This document shows positions 56,165 to 64,000 of a stretch of DNA of 64,000 nucleotides, in pieces; the stretch's first letter is position 1; each line of letters starts with the position of its first letter. Source of the stretch: Polyangia bacterium (GTDB lineage Bacteria > Myxococcota_A > Polyangia > Nannocystales > Nannocystaceae). The notes under the pieces were generated by a model. It worked only from the letters and a program-made list of their open reading frames with translations, did not search any database and was not told the DNA's origin. The translations under genes were made by a program, and so were the position numbers. The stretch spans positions 1-64,000 of the forward strand of contig JAUHWG010000013.1 in the NCBI GenBank assembly GCA_030424595.1, in the 5' to 3' direction.

Positions 56165-59100
56165 GACGCCGCCTCTCCGATCAGCGCTCGCAGCGCTCGT
56201 CGCCAGCGCTCGACGATCTCGCCGCCGACCTGGGCGCCGACCCGGTCGCGGTTGACCCGGAGGCTGCACCGGAGCAGGCCCGCGTCGTGTTCGGCGGCGG
56301 CGAAGTAGTCGAAGGGTCGCGGACCGGTGACCGGGGCGATGGGGATCGTGCGAAGGCTGAGCGGGCCGAGCTGCACCGAAAGGCCGGCGCGAAGGCGGCG
56401 CGCGGTCGGCTGGGGGGCGAGGTAGTCCCAGTCGTAGTAGGCGTAGATGACCGGACAGCCGCCGGGCCGTGTCGGGCCGGGGAGGCACGCGGCGAGGGTT
56501 GGGTAAGGCACGTCGGCGCGGGGCATCGAGGCCCGGAAGAGGGCGGCGGTGCGTTCGACAGCGCGGGCGTCGGGGAGGTCGGGCGAGGCGGGCAGCGGTA
56601 GGACGACGTCGCCGAGGAGCGGGCCGCAGATGTCCCGGGTCTGGCCGGAGCGGGTGCTGATCGGGTGGGCGCAGGTGACGGTGTCGATATCGAGGGTGGC
56701 GCCCATCGCGTGGGCCCAGGCGGTGGCGATGACCGCGTCGAGCGTGGTCCCGCAGCGACGGGCGAGCGCCCTCAGCGCGGCGGTGTCGGCGACGTCGAAG
56801 TCGGCGTCGCCAGCGGGGACCATCCACCGCTCGCCGTCCGCCTCGGGGTGAGGGACCGGCACCGGCCAGGGGGCGGCGGCGAGGTGCGCGCGCCACCACT
56901 CGACGTGGGCCGACGGGGGTCTGGGGGCCTGCGCGGCGAGGGCGAGGTAGCTCGGCGTGGGCCTGGCGTCGAGCCGCTCGCCGGCCGCGGCGTCGCCGAG
57001 GGTCTCGAGGCACTCGTCGAGCAACGCGGCGAGCGAGATGGCGTCGTAGACCAGGTGGCTGGCCGCGAGGCCGAGGAGCGCGCCGCCGCCGAGGAGCGGC
57101 GCGTGGACAACACGGAGCAGCGGCGGGGCGCCGACGTCGAAGGGGGCCCGCAGCAGCGCGTCGACCCGCGGGATCTGGGCGTCGCGAGGCCGGGCGTCCA
57201 GCACCGTGAGGGCGGGCTCGGCGGCGGTGTCGTACATCCACAGCCCGTCGTCTCGCTCCTCGAATCGGGCGCGGAGAAGGTCATGGCGGGCGAGGAGCGC
57301 GCGCAGCGTGGCCTCGGTGTGGGCGGGGGTCAGCGGGCCGTCGATCTCGAGGAGGTGGGCGAACCCCGGCGCGGCGCCCTGGTCGACGTGCACCAGCGCC
57401 TGGAACGGGGTGGCGCGCACGGGCTCCGCGGGGGCGGCGGTGGCGAGCGCGAGCGCGTCGCTCGGGGCGGCGAGGGCGTCGACAGCCCAGCCGACGAGAT
57501 GGTCGAGGGTGGTCAGCTCGAAGAGCTCGACCCGCGAGGCAGCGCGGCCGGTCGTGCGCTCGAGGGTCTCGACGAGCGAGGCGATCGCAAGCGAGTCGAG
57601 GCCGAGCTCGTGGAGGCCGACGTCGCCGTCGAGGGCGGTGTTCCGCGCGCCGGTCAGCGCGGCGATCGCCTCGATCAGCGCGGAGCGGACGGCCTGGCGG
57701 CGCTCAGCGGGCGGCCGGGCGCCGACGTCGCTGAGCGCGGCGTCGAGGTCGATCACTGCGGTGCCCTCGACCGACGGGGGCGACCAGGTCTCGAGGTAGA
57801 GGGTTCGGGGGTCGGCGGCGAGGCGGCCGTCCGCCAGGCGCCGGGCGAGCTCGGTGCGCCGGAGCTTGCCGCTCGTGGTCTTGGGGATCGCGGCTTTGCC
57901 GACGATCGCGAGCTGGGCGAGGTGGAGCTCTTCGGCGGCGACGATCCGGCGCAGGTCGGCGGCGAGCGCGTCGATATCGCGCGGCGCGCCGCGCAGCTCG
58001 ACGACGAGCGCGAGCTCTTCGGCGCCGTCGAGCTCGACGCCGACCGCCGCGATGCCGCCGGGGCGGATCGCCGGGAGCCCGGCAGCGCGCACGGCGCTCT
58101 CGACGTCATGGGGGTGGATGTTGCGGCCGCGCACGATGATCAGCTCCTTGCGGCGGCCGGTGACATAGAGCTCCCCGTCGAGCAGCGCGCCGAGGTCGCC
58201 GGTCCGCAGCCAGGGGCGGTCGCCCTCGCCTGCCAGTCGGTTGTCGAAGGTCGCGCGAGTGGCGTCGAGGTCGCCGACATAGCCGCGGGCGACACTCTCG
58301 GACGAGACCCACAGCTCGCCGATCTGGCCGTCGGGAAGGGCGACGCGGGTCTCCGGGTCGACGATCCGCAGCTCGACGCTGGGGAAGGGGTGCCCCGAGC
58401 TGGCGATGCGCTGCGCGCGGGGGTGGTCGGGCGGCACCGGGCGCAGCGCTTCGCCGCGGCGCAGGGGCGCGTGGTCGACGGTGCGGATCTCGATGACGCC
58501 GCCAGTGGCGCCGACGACGTGCTCGGCGAGGCCCCAGCCGGATTGGAGGGCGGCGCGGGCGAAGCCGGATGGGGCGAACGCCTCGGCGAACGCCTCGACG
58601 GTCTCGGGGCGCACCGCTTCGCCGCCCGAGCCGGCGCACTGCACGGTCGAGAGGTCCCATCGCGCGCGCTGCTCGGGGGTGGTCTTGCGGATGGCGAAGG
58701 CGTAGCCGAAGTCGGGGGAGGCGGTGTGGGTGGCGCCGACGCGGTGCATCATCTCGGGCCACACCGCGGGGCTCTTGAGGAAGTCGAGGGGGCTGCACAT
58801 CCAGAGGGGGGCGCCGCCGCCGAGGGCGCAGAGGAAGGCGTTGACCAGCCCGAAGTCGTGGTACTGCGGCAGCCAGACGACCGCTCGATGCTCGGGGGAA
58901 AGCCGGGCCCGGTTGACCGTGATCTGGTGGATCACGTTGCGGTGGGTGATCTGCACCCCTCGCGGGCGGTGGGTCGAGCCGGAGGTGAACTGGATGAACG
59001 CGAGGTCCTCTGGCGCTGGCCTGTGGGGCGGGGGGGGCCGCCCGGAGAGCTTGTCGGTGGCGAGCCACTCTAGCCGCGGCCAGCCGACGCCGCGGCGGAG

Positions 59101-59511
59101 CAGATAGCGGACGTTGCCGAGGCGGCGGGCGCCGTTGTAGCGGGCGGTGGTCAGCGCGTGGCGGATGCCGAGCTTGGCGCAGACATGGTCGATGAACGAG
59201 AGCCGGGCGCCGCGCCCGAGCGGGTCGGGCGGGTACACAGGCACCGGCACGATCCCCGCGATCAGGCAGGCGAGGAAGGCTTCGAAGAACGCCAGCCCCG
59301 GCGGGTGGATGAGCAGCACGGGCTCGCCGGGGCGGCAGCCGCGGGTGAGCAGCGCGCCGGCGAGCGCTTCGCAGCGGGTGAGGTAGCCCGTGCGGGTGTG
59401 CTGCGCGACGACCTCGGCGCGGTCGTCGAACCACGCGAGCGCCAGCGCGTCGGGGTCTTCGGAGGCGTGCGCGCGCACGCGAGCGACGAGGTCGGTGAAG
59501 TCGTGCATCAT
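56161..59511 (-). CDS. fatty acyl-AMP ligase - acyl carrier protein - condensation-domain fusion
   Basis: A 1116-residue enzyme with three parts. FAAL adenylation domain (about 5-560): FTSGSTHRPRGVQITH, GSGGEAV, GWGLAEHVVGA and GRRKELIIVRGRN; ATP activates a fatty acid. ACP domain (about 600-680): phosphopantetheine Ser640 in HELGLDSLAIASL. NRPS condensation-like domain (about 700-1110): FDVGAPPLLRVV and the active-site SHLVYDA (HHxxxDG with the first His changed to Ser and Gly to Ala), which may join the acyl chain to an amine or alcohol or only hold it. The start is the ATG at 59511 that overlaps the upstream stop. Core enzyme of the cluster. Confidence 0.92.
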   Translation of the reverse strand: MMHDFTDLVARVRAHASEDPDALALAWFDDRAEVVAQHTRTGYLTRCEALAGALLTRGCRPGEPVLLIHPPGLAFFEAFLACLIAGIVPVPVYPPDPLGRGARLSFIDHVCAKLGIRHALTTARYNGARRLGNVRYLLRRGVGWPRLEWLATDKLSGRPPPPHRPAPEDLAFIQFTSGSTHRPRGVQITHRNVIHQITVNRARLSPEHRAVVWLPQYHDFGLVNAFLCALGGGAPLWMCSPLDFLKSPAVWPEMMHRVGATHTASPDFGYAFAIRKTTPEQRARWDLSTVQCAGSGGEAVRPETVEAFAEAFAPSGFARAALQSGWGLAEHVVGATGGVIEIRTVDHAPLRRGEALRPVPPDHPRAQRIASSGHPFPSVELRIVDPETRVALPDGQIGELWVSSESVARGYVGDLDATRATFDNRLAGEGDRPWLRTGDLGALLDGELYVTGRRKELIIVRGRNIHPHDVESAVRAAGLPAIRPGGIAAVGVELDGAEELALVVELRGAPRDIDALAADLRRIVAAEELHLAQLAIVGKAAIPKTTSGKLRRTELARRLADGRLAADPRTLYLETWSPPSVEGTAVIDLDAALSDVGARPPAERRQAVRSALIEAIAALTGARNTALDGDVGLHELGLDSLAIASLVETLERTTGRAASRVELFELTTLDHLVGWAVDALAAPSDALALATAAPAEPVRATPFQALVHVDQGAAPGFAHLLEIDGPLTPAHTEATLRALLARHDLLRARFEERDDGLWMYDTAAEPALTVLDARPRDAQIPRVDALLRAPFDVGAPPLLRVVHAPLLGGGALLGLAASHLVYDAISLAALLDECLETLGDAAAGERLDARPTPSYLALAAQAPRPPSAHVEWWRAHLAAAPWPVPVPHPEADGERWMVPAGDADFDVADTAALRALARRCGTTLDAVIATAWAHAMGATLDIDTVTCAHPISTRSGQTRDICGPLLGDVVLPLPASPDLPDARAVERTAALFRASMPRADVPYPTLAACLPGPTRPGGCPVIYAYYDWDYLAPQPTARRLRAGLSVQLGPLSLRTIPIAPVTGPRPFDYFAAAEHDAGLLRCSLRVNRDRVGAQVGGEIVERWRRALRALIGEAAS

Positions 59512-60287
59512 GCCGTCTCTGCGTCGAGCTGGGGAGTGGCGTCGAAGTCGCTGTCTTCGGGCGGCAGCCACTCGAAGCGCTCGACCCCGCGGCGCACGAT
59601 GTCACGCTGCGCGGCGCTCCACTCGACCCGGTCGCGGGTGCGGCTCGGGGTCGGGTGGATCATCGCCGCGCAGGCGTCGGCCCACCGCACGTTGCGCTCG
59701 ACGCCGAGGAAGTCGGCGAGCGCGTAGAGCTGCCGCCGCGGGTCCGCGACCATCGCCTCGTGGCGCAGCTCGTGGAGCGCGCCCGCCGGCAGACGCGCCT
59801 TGACGCCTTCGATGGCCTCGCACGTCTCGAAGTACCAATGGATCGCCTCATCGAGGGGCCGGCCGCGGGTCGAGATCGTGGCGATGTTGTCCCAGACGGA
59901 GCGCACGACGTGGATGATCCGCACCGGCACCTTGACCGTCTCGCAGAGCCGGTCGAGCAGCCCGGGCTCGTCGTGCAGCCACCAGGACGAGCGGCCGCCC
60001 TTCTTGTCGCCGATCACACGCAGTCGGCGAAGAGCGCCCTGCCACGCGCCCGGGACGGAGTAGTCGTAGCTCATGTGCAAGCGCCCGGCGGCTTCGAAGC
60101 GCCGCGCGTGGCCGGCGATCTCGGAGAAGAGCGCCGCCCGATCCACCCCATCGCGGACCCGGCTGAGCGCGTCAAGCTCGATGCTGACGAGCACGTCGGG
60201 GTGAGCGTCGAGCAGAGCGCCGACGAGGCTGTGCCCGCTGCGGGGCTGGCCGATGAACATGCAGTAGGACTCGATCGTGTCGAACAT
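59508..60287 (-). CDS. sulfotransferase family protein
   Basis: A 259-residue PAPS-type sulfotransferase. The N-terminal P-loop is CMFIGQPRSGHSLVGALLDAHPDV (about 9-32), and a 3'-binding segment IIHVVRSVWDNIATIS occurs near 130. It differs from the sulfotransferase at 54708, closer to the broad Sulfotransfer_1/3 group. Its stop overlaps the FAAL start by 4 bp, and 4 bp separate it from the oxygenase gene upstream. Two different sulfotransferases suggest two sulfation sites or a PAPS-binding non-catalytic partner. Confidence 0.85.
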   Translation of the reverse strand: MFDTIESYCMFIGQPRSGHSLVGALLDAHPDVLVSIELDALSRVRDGVDRAALFSEIAGHARRFEAAGRLHMSYDYSVPGAWQGALRRLRVIGDKKGGRSSWWLHDEPGLLDRLCETVKVPVRIIHVVRSVWDNIATISTRGRPLDEAIHWYFETCEAIEGVKARLPAGALHELRHEAMVADPRRQLYALADFLGVERNVRWADACAAMIHPTPSRTRDRVEWSAAQRDIVRRGVERFEWLPPEDSDFDATPQLDAETA

Positions 60288-60291
60288 GGGG

Positions 60292-61107
60292 TCACACCTG
60301 CCTGGCGGTGGGCCAGAGCGTGGGGAAGAGCGGGTCGTCGGCGAGCCGCTGCCCCGGCGCGAGGCGGGGCGCCCAGATGAGCGGGAGCGTGCGGGGTCGG
60401 GGGTCGTAGCGCACGTCGGGGCCGACGAGGCGCACGACGATGGCGCGGCGACGCTGGGCGGCGCTCGAGTTGCCGGCCGCGCGGTGCAGGGTGCGCCCGT
60501 GGAAGAGCACGCAGTCCCCCACCTCGAGCTCGGCGATGGCCCGGTCGGCGGGCGCGATGTCCCTGTCGACGTCGGGCACGGGCTGCTCGTCGTTCGCCGT
60601 GACCCGATCGGCGCCGGTGTCGAAGTTTTTGGGGTGATAGCGCTGACCCCACCGGTGCGACCCCTGCACGAACTCGAGCGCCCCGGTCTGGTGGCAGACC
60701 CGGTCGAGGGGGATCCACACCGAGTAGATATCTTCGCCGGCGATCGGCCAGTAGGTATAGTCGTGGTGCCAGGGGGTCTGGAGCGACGTGCCGGGCTCTT
60801 TGACCAGCAGCTCGTCGCAAAACAGCACCACCTTGGCGAGCCCGGTCGCCTCCGCGACGATCGCCGCGAGGTCCGACTCCGCGGTGAATTCCCGAAACGC
60901 GGGGAACGAGGCCGACAAGAAGAGGTCGCTGTGAAACGCCCCGCCCCCCCGGGCGAACTGCTGACCGAGCGGCGAGGGGCGCGCGAGCGCCTCTTCAAGC
61001 GCACGCTCGAGGCGCGCCAGCCATCGGGGGGCGATGACGCCGGAGAGCGTGACGAAGCCGCTGGTGGTCAGGCGAACGCGCGTCTCGGTACGTGGGTTGC
61101 TCGTCAC
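60292..61107 (-). CDS. PhyH-family Fe/2OG dioxygenase with canonical HxD site
   Basis: A 271-residue oxygenase with the complete facial triad H114-x-D116 (TPWHHDYTYWP) and H208 (GRTLHRAAGNSS) plus an Arg near 220 for 2-oxoglutarate. It should hydroxylate an aliphatic carbon, providing an oxygen for sulfation. First gene of the operon; the GTG has GGGAGAAG upstream, and a sigma70-like promoter is ~85 bp away. Confidence 0.9.
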   Translation of the reverse strand: MTSNPRTETRVRLTTSGFVTLSGVIAPRWLARLERALEEALARPSPLGQQFARGGGAFHSDLFLSASFPAFREFTAESDLAAIVAEATGLAKVVLFCDELLVKEPGTSLQTPWHHDYTYWPIAGEDIYSVWIPLDRVCHQTGALEFVQGSHRWGQRYHPKNFDTGADRVTANDEQPVPDVDRDIAPADRAIAELEVGDCVLFHGRTLHRAAGNSSAAQRRRAIVVRLVGPDVRYDPRPRTLPLIWAPRLAPGQRLADDPLFPTLWPTARQV

Positions 61108-61664
61108 GGAGCGCTTCTCCCGTCGATGCAGTCAGAGGTCGCGCGATGTCACACATGGTGATATCGCTCGCCCCAAAGTCGAGTGTTGCCGATTGTAGTG
61201 TTGCTGCACGAGCAGTGACAATGGAGGAATCTCCACACTACCCGAGAGATCCGCCGATGGGTCGCCTCCGCTCTCCAGCTGTGCTCGCGCTGGATTCGAG
61301 GAAGAGCGAGTCTGTCCGCGCGCACGCGTACGAACAGACCTCCTGCTGAGGCCAGGCCGCGGGTTCATCGGAGCCGGCCTCGGCACCGATCTTTCTTGGC
61401 ACCCCGCGGATGCAGAAGGCCCTGCCCTGCTCGGTCCGCGCCTGGGTCCGGAGAGTCGAGGTGGTCGAGGGCCATCGCTCGCGAACGCCTCCCCCCTACC
61501 TATTTTCGCCGGCGACGTCCTCTCTACATAGGTGATCGCGGCGACGCACTCGGAATTGCCATGCACACCGCAGCTCTCATCGTCGACCTGCAGCCTAAAG
61601 AAGGTCTTGGGAGTGTGGTCATTCGTGCATCGCTGAGAGCGCGTTCACGCGTCGGCGAGACTGC
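61108..61664. other. 557-bp gene-free spacer upstream of the FAAL operon
   Basis: Contains the operon promoter described at 61192. The remaining ~440 bp shows no gene; possible frames are composed of Arg/Pro/Ser-rich shadow text. Confidence 0.5.
61192..61221 (-). promoter_or_regulatory. sigma70-like promoter TTGTCA-18-TACAAT for the FAAL operon
   Basis: On the minus strand TTGTCA (61216-61221) and TACAAT (61192-61197) are separated by 18 bp in a locally AT-richer stretch. The message would have a leader of about 80 nt before GTG 61107. Confidence 0.6.
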
Positions 61665-62900
61665 TCATTCGCAGCTTGATGGGGGCGCCTCGGTCGCGCC
61701 TGCATCCGCCTTCCCCTCCGCCGCCTCTGCGATCCGCGCTCCTTCGGTCCTGTCCATCGCCGACGCCTCGGCGCCGTCTACGTCGGCGCTCGGGGGGGCC
61801 GCGTCGTCGCGGTCGAGCGGCAGCACCGGCGGCAGCGAGTCCTTGAAGGTCACGCCGTAGATCTCCCACACCGTGAGGAAGAGGCCGCAGACGATGGGCC
61901 CGATGATGAACCCGACCGTCCCGAAGAGGAAGATCCCGCCGAGGGTGCCGAGGAGGATCAGCAGATCCGGCATCTTCGCGTCGCGGCCGACGAGGAGTGG
62001 CCGGAGAACGTTGTCGATGCTCCCGACGACCCCCGCACACCATGCGCCGAGCAGCACCCCCGCGAGCGTGTCGCCGGTGACGAGCAAGTAGATGACGGCG
62101 GGGAGCCAGACCAGGGTCGCGCCGATGCCCGGGATGACGGAGAGGACGACCATGATCGTCCCCCAGAAGGCGGCGCCACCGATCCCCGCGACGTAGAGCG
62201 CGATCCCGCCGAGGAGCCCCTGGATCAGGGCGATGACCACCGTCCCCTTGATCGTCGCCCGGGTGATCGACGCGAAGCGTTCGATCATCCGCTCGTCGTC
62301 CTCATGCGCGAGCGGCGTGTAGTAGAGGATGCGCTCGAGGATCCTCTTCCCGTCGACGAGGAAGAAGTAGAGCGCGTAGAGCATGATGAAGAGATTGAGG
62401 AAGAACGCGGCGGTGCCGGCGGTGACGCTCGACGCGCTGCTCATCAGGAAATTTCCGGCGGATCGCGCGAGCCCGGCGACGCCCTCGAGGAGCTGGTCGC
62501 GGTCCGGCAGCACGTCGACGACGGCGGGCGCCTCCTCGAGGAGCCAGGCCTTGACCTCCGTGTACGACTCGGAGCCGACGTTGTTCTTGATCCACGGGAT
62601 CAACGTCTCGCTTATCTGCGACGCCTGCGACGCGACGACCCCGAGGAAGGCGGTGAGCGGGCCCAACACCAGGAAGATGACGAGGAAGATCGTGGTGAGC
62701 GCGGCGGCTGTCTCACGGCCGCGGAAGGACGCTCGGATCCGGCGGTAGACGGGGCGCAGCATCCCGGCGACGATCGCCGCGAGGAGGAGAGCCTTGAGGA
62801 AGGACCAGATCATCGCCAGGAACAGAAGCGAGATCGCGACGACGAGGACGATGACGAACGCGGCGCGGAAACGGTCGCTGTTGATCTTCAGCTCACTCAT
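61665..62900 (-). CDS. AI-2E-family (TqsA/PerM-like) membrane permease
   Basis: A 411-residue, eight-helix protein. N-terminal helices (about 12-50 and 60-90), a long extracytoplasmic helix pair (about 90-150) and the family's closing region (IGGAAFWGTIMVVLSVIPGIGATLVWLPA, VGSIDNVLRPLLVG, LGTLGGIFLFGTVGFIIGPI) are clear. A 50-residue acidic Ala/Asp tail follows. The family includes AI-2 exporters and Na+/H+ antiporters; the substrate here is not predictable. TAGACT lies 9 nt before the ATG and overlaps the stop of the small upstream gene. Confidence 0.92.
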   Translation of the reverse strand: MSELKINSDRFRAAFVIVLVVAISLLFLAMIWSFLKALLLAAIVAGMLRPVYRRIRASFRGRETAAALTTIFLVIFLVLGPLTAFLGVVASQASQISETLIPWIKNNVGSESYTEVKAWLLEEAPAVVDVLPDRDQLLEGVAGLARSAGNFLMSSASSVTAGTAAFFLNLFIMLYALYFFLVDGKRILERILYYTPLAHEDDERMIERFASITRATIKGTVVIALIQGLLGGIALYVAGIGGAAFWGTIMVVLSVIPGIGATLVWLPAVIYLLVTGDTLAGVLLGAWCAGVVGSIDNVLRPLLVGRDAKMPDLLILLGTLGGIFLFGTVGFIIGPIVCGLFLTVWEIYGVTFKDSLPPVLPLDRDDAAPPSADVDGAEASAMDRTEGARIAEAAEGKADAGATEAPPSSCE

Positions 62901-62912
62901 GAGGGCCCCAGT

Positions 62913-63062
62913 CTATGCTCGGCGGCCGCCCGAAGCCCAGAGCACCGCGCCCTGCAGCAGTGTCCCGTCGACCTCGTCCACCGCGGCGATAAGGTCGGGA
63001 TCGCGGGCCTGGATACGGCGCGCGAGCTCCTCGTAGGTCTGCGCTGAGCGGGCGCTTGGCAC
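62913..63062 (-). CDS. 49-residue acidic small protein
   Basis: Short ORF SAQTYEELARRIQARDPDLIA, AVDEVDGTLLQGAVLWASGG, with helix-rich, protein-like composition. GTG 63062 is supported by TATCCT 6 nt upstream. Its stop overlaps the -10-like box of the permease gene, so the two may be co-transcribed. No family is recognised. Confidence 0.6.
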   Translation of the reverse strand: MPSARSAQTYEELARRIQARDPDLIAAVDEVDGTLLQGAVLWASGGRRA

Positions 63063-63068
63063 CGGGCG

Positions 63069-63074
63069 AGGATA
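63069..63074 (-). promoter_or_regulatory. -10-like TATCCT, leaderless start of small protein
   Basis: TATCCT ends 6 nt before GTG 63062, identical in word and spacing to 16535 and close to 19681. Confidence 0.5.
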
Positions 63075-63172
63075 GCATCTCGCGCGCGTCAATAGGCTGG
63101 ACGGCGAGAGCACTCGCGACACCCTCGACGCAGAGGGCTCTCGCAGGAAGCCGAGCTGCCTCCACGCCTCTC

Positions 63173-63247
63173 GCCAGCGTTCACTCGGCCAGCGTTCACT
63201 CGGCCAGCGTTCACTCGGCCAGCGTTCACTCGGCCAGCGTTCACTCG
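63173..63247. repeat. five perfect 15-bp tandem repeats (GCCAGCGTTCACTCG)
   Basis: Five exact head-to-tail copies without spacers, in the intergenic gap. The exactness suggests recent slippage and strain variability. Not CRISPR: no spacers. Confidence 0.95.
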
Positions 63248-63278
63248 AAGAGTGGCGGGGCAGCCCCCGGGCTGGCGA

Positions 63279-63740
63279 TCAGTCGCCGCGCCGCGCCGCC
63301 TCGTAGTGCTCTATCGCCTCCGCCGCCGCGAACGCGAACGCGTCGAGCCTCTCCGATGGGATCGGCCTGGTCTCGTCGGGGAGGACGTCGACCTCGGTGA
63401 TCGCCAGCCGCCCATGGCGAAGGAGGACGTACGGCCGCGCCCGGTGGACGTAGTAGGTGACCCCGCGCGCCTCGAACCAGCCGTCGCCCTCGTAGGCGAG
63501 GTCGAGCTCCTCCTCGTCATCGAAGTCTACGTGCAGCGCGGACCAGGTCTTGAGCTGGCCTGCGCTGTCCGCGACTGCGAGGACGTCGCCCGTCGGATGC
63601 AGCAGCAGCGCCGGCAAGCCCCGCTGCTTGGCCTCCAGGGCCGAGGCCCGGAGCGCCTCGGTGAATGCGTTTACGTCGCTGGCCAGGCCAGCGAAGCGGC
63701 GGATCAGGACTTCGCGTGTCTTGGAACTCACGACCTCCAC
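63279..63740 (-). CDS. unknown protein of ~153 residues
   Basis: A compact alpha/beta protein: an N-terminal helix (VLIRRFAGLASDVNAFTEALR), a central beta region (ALLLHPTGDVLAVADSAG, WFEARGVTYYVHRARPYVLL) and a Glu/Ala-rich C-terminal helix. The family is unknown. GTG 63740 is chosen; GTG 63731 is possible. The frame remains open to 63992, but that part has no protein-like character. Confidence 0.6.
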   Translation of the reverse strand: MEVVSSKTREVLIRRFAGLASDVNAFTEALRASALEAKQRGLPALLLHPTGDVLAVADSAGQLKTWSALHVDFDDEEELDLAYEGDGWFEARGVTYYVHRARPYVLLRHGRLAITEVDVLPDETRPIPSERLDAFAFAAAEAIEHYEAARRGD

Positions 63741-64000
63741 GGTCGACCGCCTGCTCGATCCGTTGCGCGCCGAATTGAACTGCGTTGGAGGCCAGCTCCT
63801 ATCGAGACAGCAGCGCGCCTGCGGACGCGGTAGGCCCAACCACCACCTCACGGAGACGCGATCGAGGCCGAAGGCCTCAAGGGATACATGCTTGTCTTTC
63901 GGAGGAGCGGAGCCGTACTTCGAGGACAGTTGGACAGCAGCTGGACATATCGGAGAACTGGACCAACGATCTTTCATAAGGAGTACACTCACATCCCCTA
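63741..64000. other. right edge, no gene supported
   Basis: No coding region is seen. An AAGGAG word near 63979 on the plus strand could be the ribosome-binding site of a gene starting beyond the window. Confidence 0.4.

Noticed and set aside
55358-57241. 627-codon single protein in the frame of the unknown 268-residue gene
   Set aside because: The upstream part is antisense-like Arg/Pro text inside the FAAL gene. The GTGA overlap at 56161-56164 gives a natural start.
53692-59605. Very long open frames on both strands across the lipid cluster (for example the plus-strand 802-codon frame at 56665)
   Set aside because: Gly/Val/Arg/Glu-rich shadow text created by high G+C at third codon positions. 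The minus-strand frames carry all recognisable motifs.
63173-63247. Possible CRISPR array
   Set aside because: Repeats are contiguous, without spacers, and no cas genes are near.

Overview
The window is very GC-rich (roughly two-thirds G+C by eye). It carries many short lipoproteins with Ser/Thr/Gly-rich linkers, Cys-rich CGDG...EECDDGN repeat proteins, Ser/Thr kinases fused to ATPase/TPR-like regions, ECF sigma factors and vWA/OmpA-type surface lipoproteins. This combination points to a myxobacterium (Myxococcota), most likely of the Nannocystis/Plesiocystis type. The placement is inferred from gene content; no rRNA or other taxonomic marker is in the window.

Layout. 0.3-4.6 kb: cysteine desulfurase, a multi-pass membrane protein, two lipoproteins and a gamma-carbonic-anhydrase-like protein. 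4.7-9.7 kb: a histone-H1-like Lys/Ala repeat protein fused to a HEAT-like domain and a Pro/Ala tail, followed 2 bp later by a Lon-like protease. 9.8-15.4 kb: an envelope transport operon (RND/MMPL exporter, LolA-like periplasmic protein, DUF1302-like outer-membrane protein). 15.4-20.5 kb: branched-chain aminotransferase, a polytopic glycosyltransferase-like protein, an SDR dehydrogenase. 20.7-26.4 kb: ArfB-type rescue factor and a kinase-ATPase protein, divergent from an ECF sigma factor and a LuxR-type regulator. 26.5-38.8 kb: housekeeping genes parC-parE, infA, purL-purQ, a TerB-like protein and a winged-helix protein, plus a lipoprotein ending in a uromodulin-like eight-cysteine domain. 39-50.3 kb: surface lipoproteins, repeats, a TetR/monooxygenase pair, a serine hydrolase and several gene remnants.

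51.2-61.1 kb is the most novel part. Six translationally coupled minus-strand genes run Fe/2OG oxygenase, sulfotransferase, FAAL-ACP-condensation fusion, unknown protein, second sulfotransferase, acyl desaturase. They are followed by two further PhyH-family oxygenases, one on each strand. Together this looks like a compact pathway that activates, desaturates, oxidises (perhaps halogenates) and sulfates a fatty acid. The three oxygenases carry Asp, Asn and Ala at the metal-ligand carboxylate position; Ala is the signature of Fe/2OG halogenases. 61.7-63.7 kb: AI-2E-family permease and two small proteins.

A genome-scale signal also stands out: at least eleven first-in-operon genes have a TANNNT hexamer ending 6-7 nt before the start codon and no Shine-Dalgarno. 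This is the geometry of leaderless transcripts, and I used it to choose several starts.
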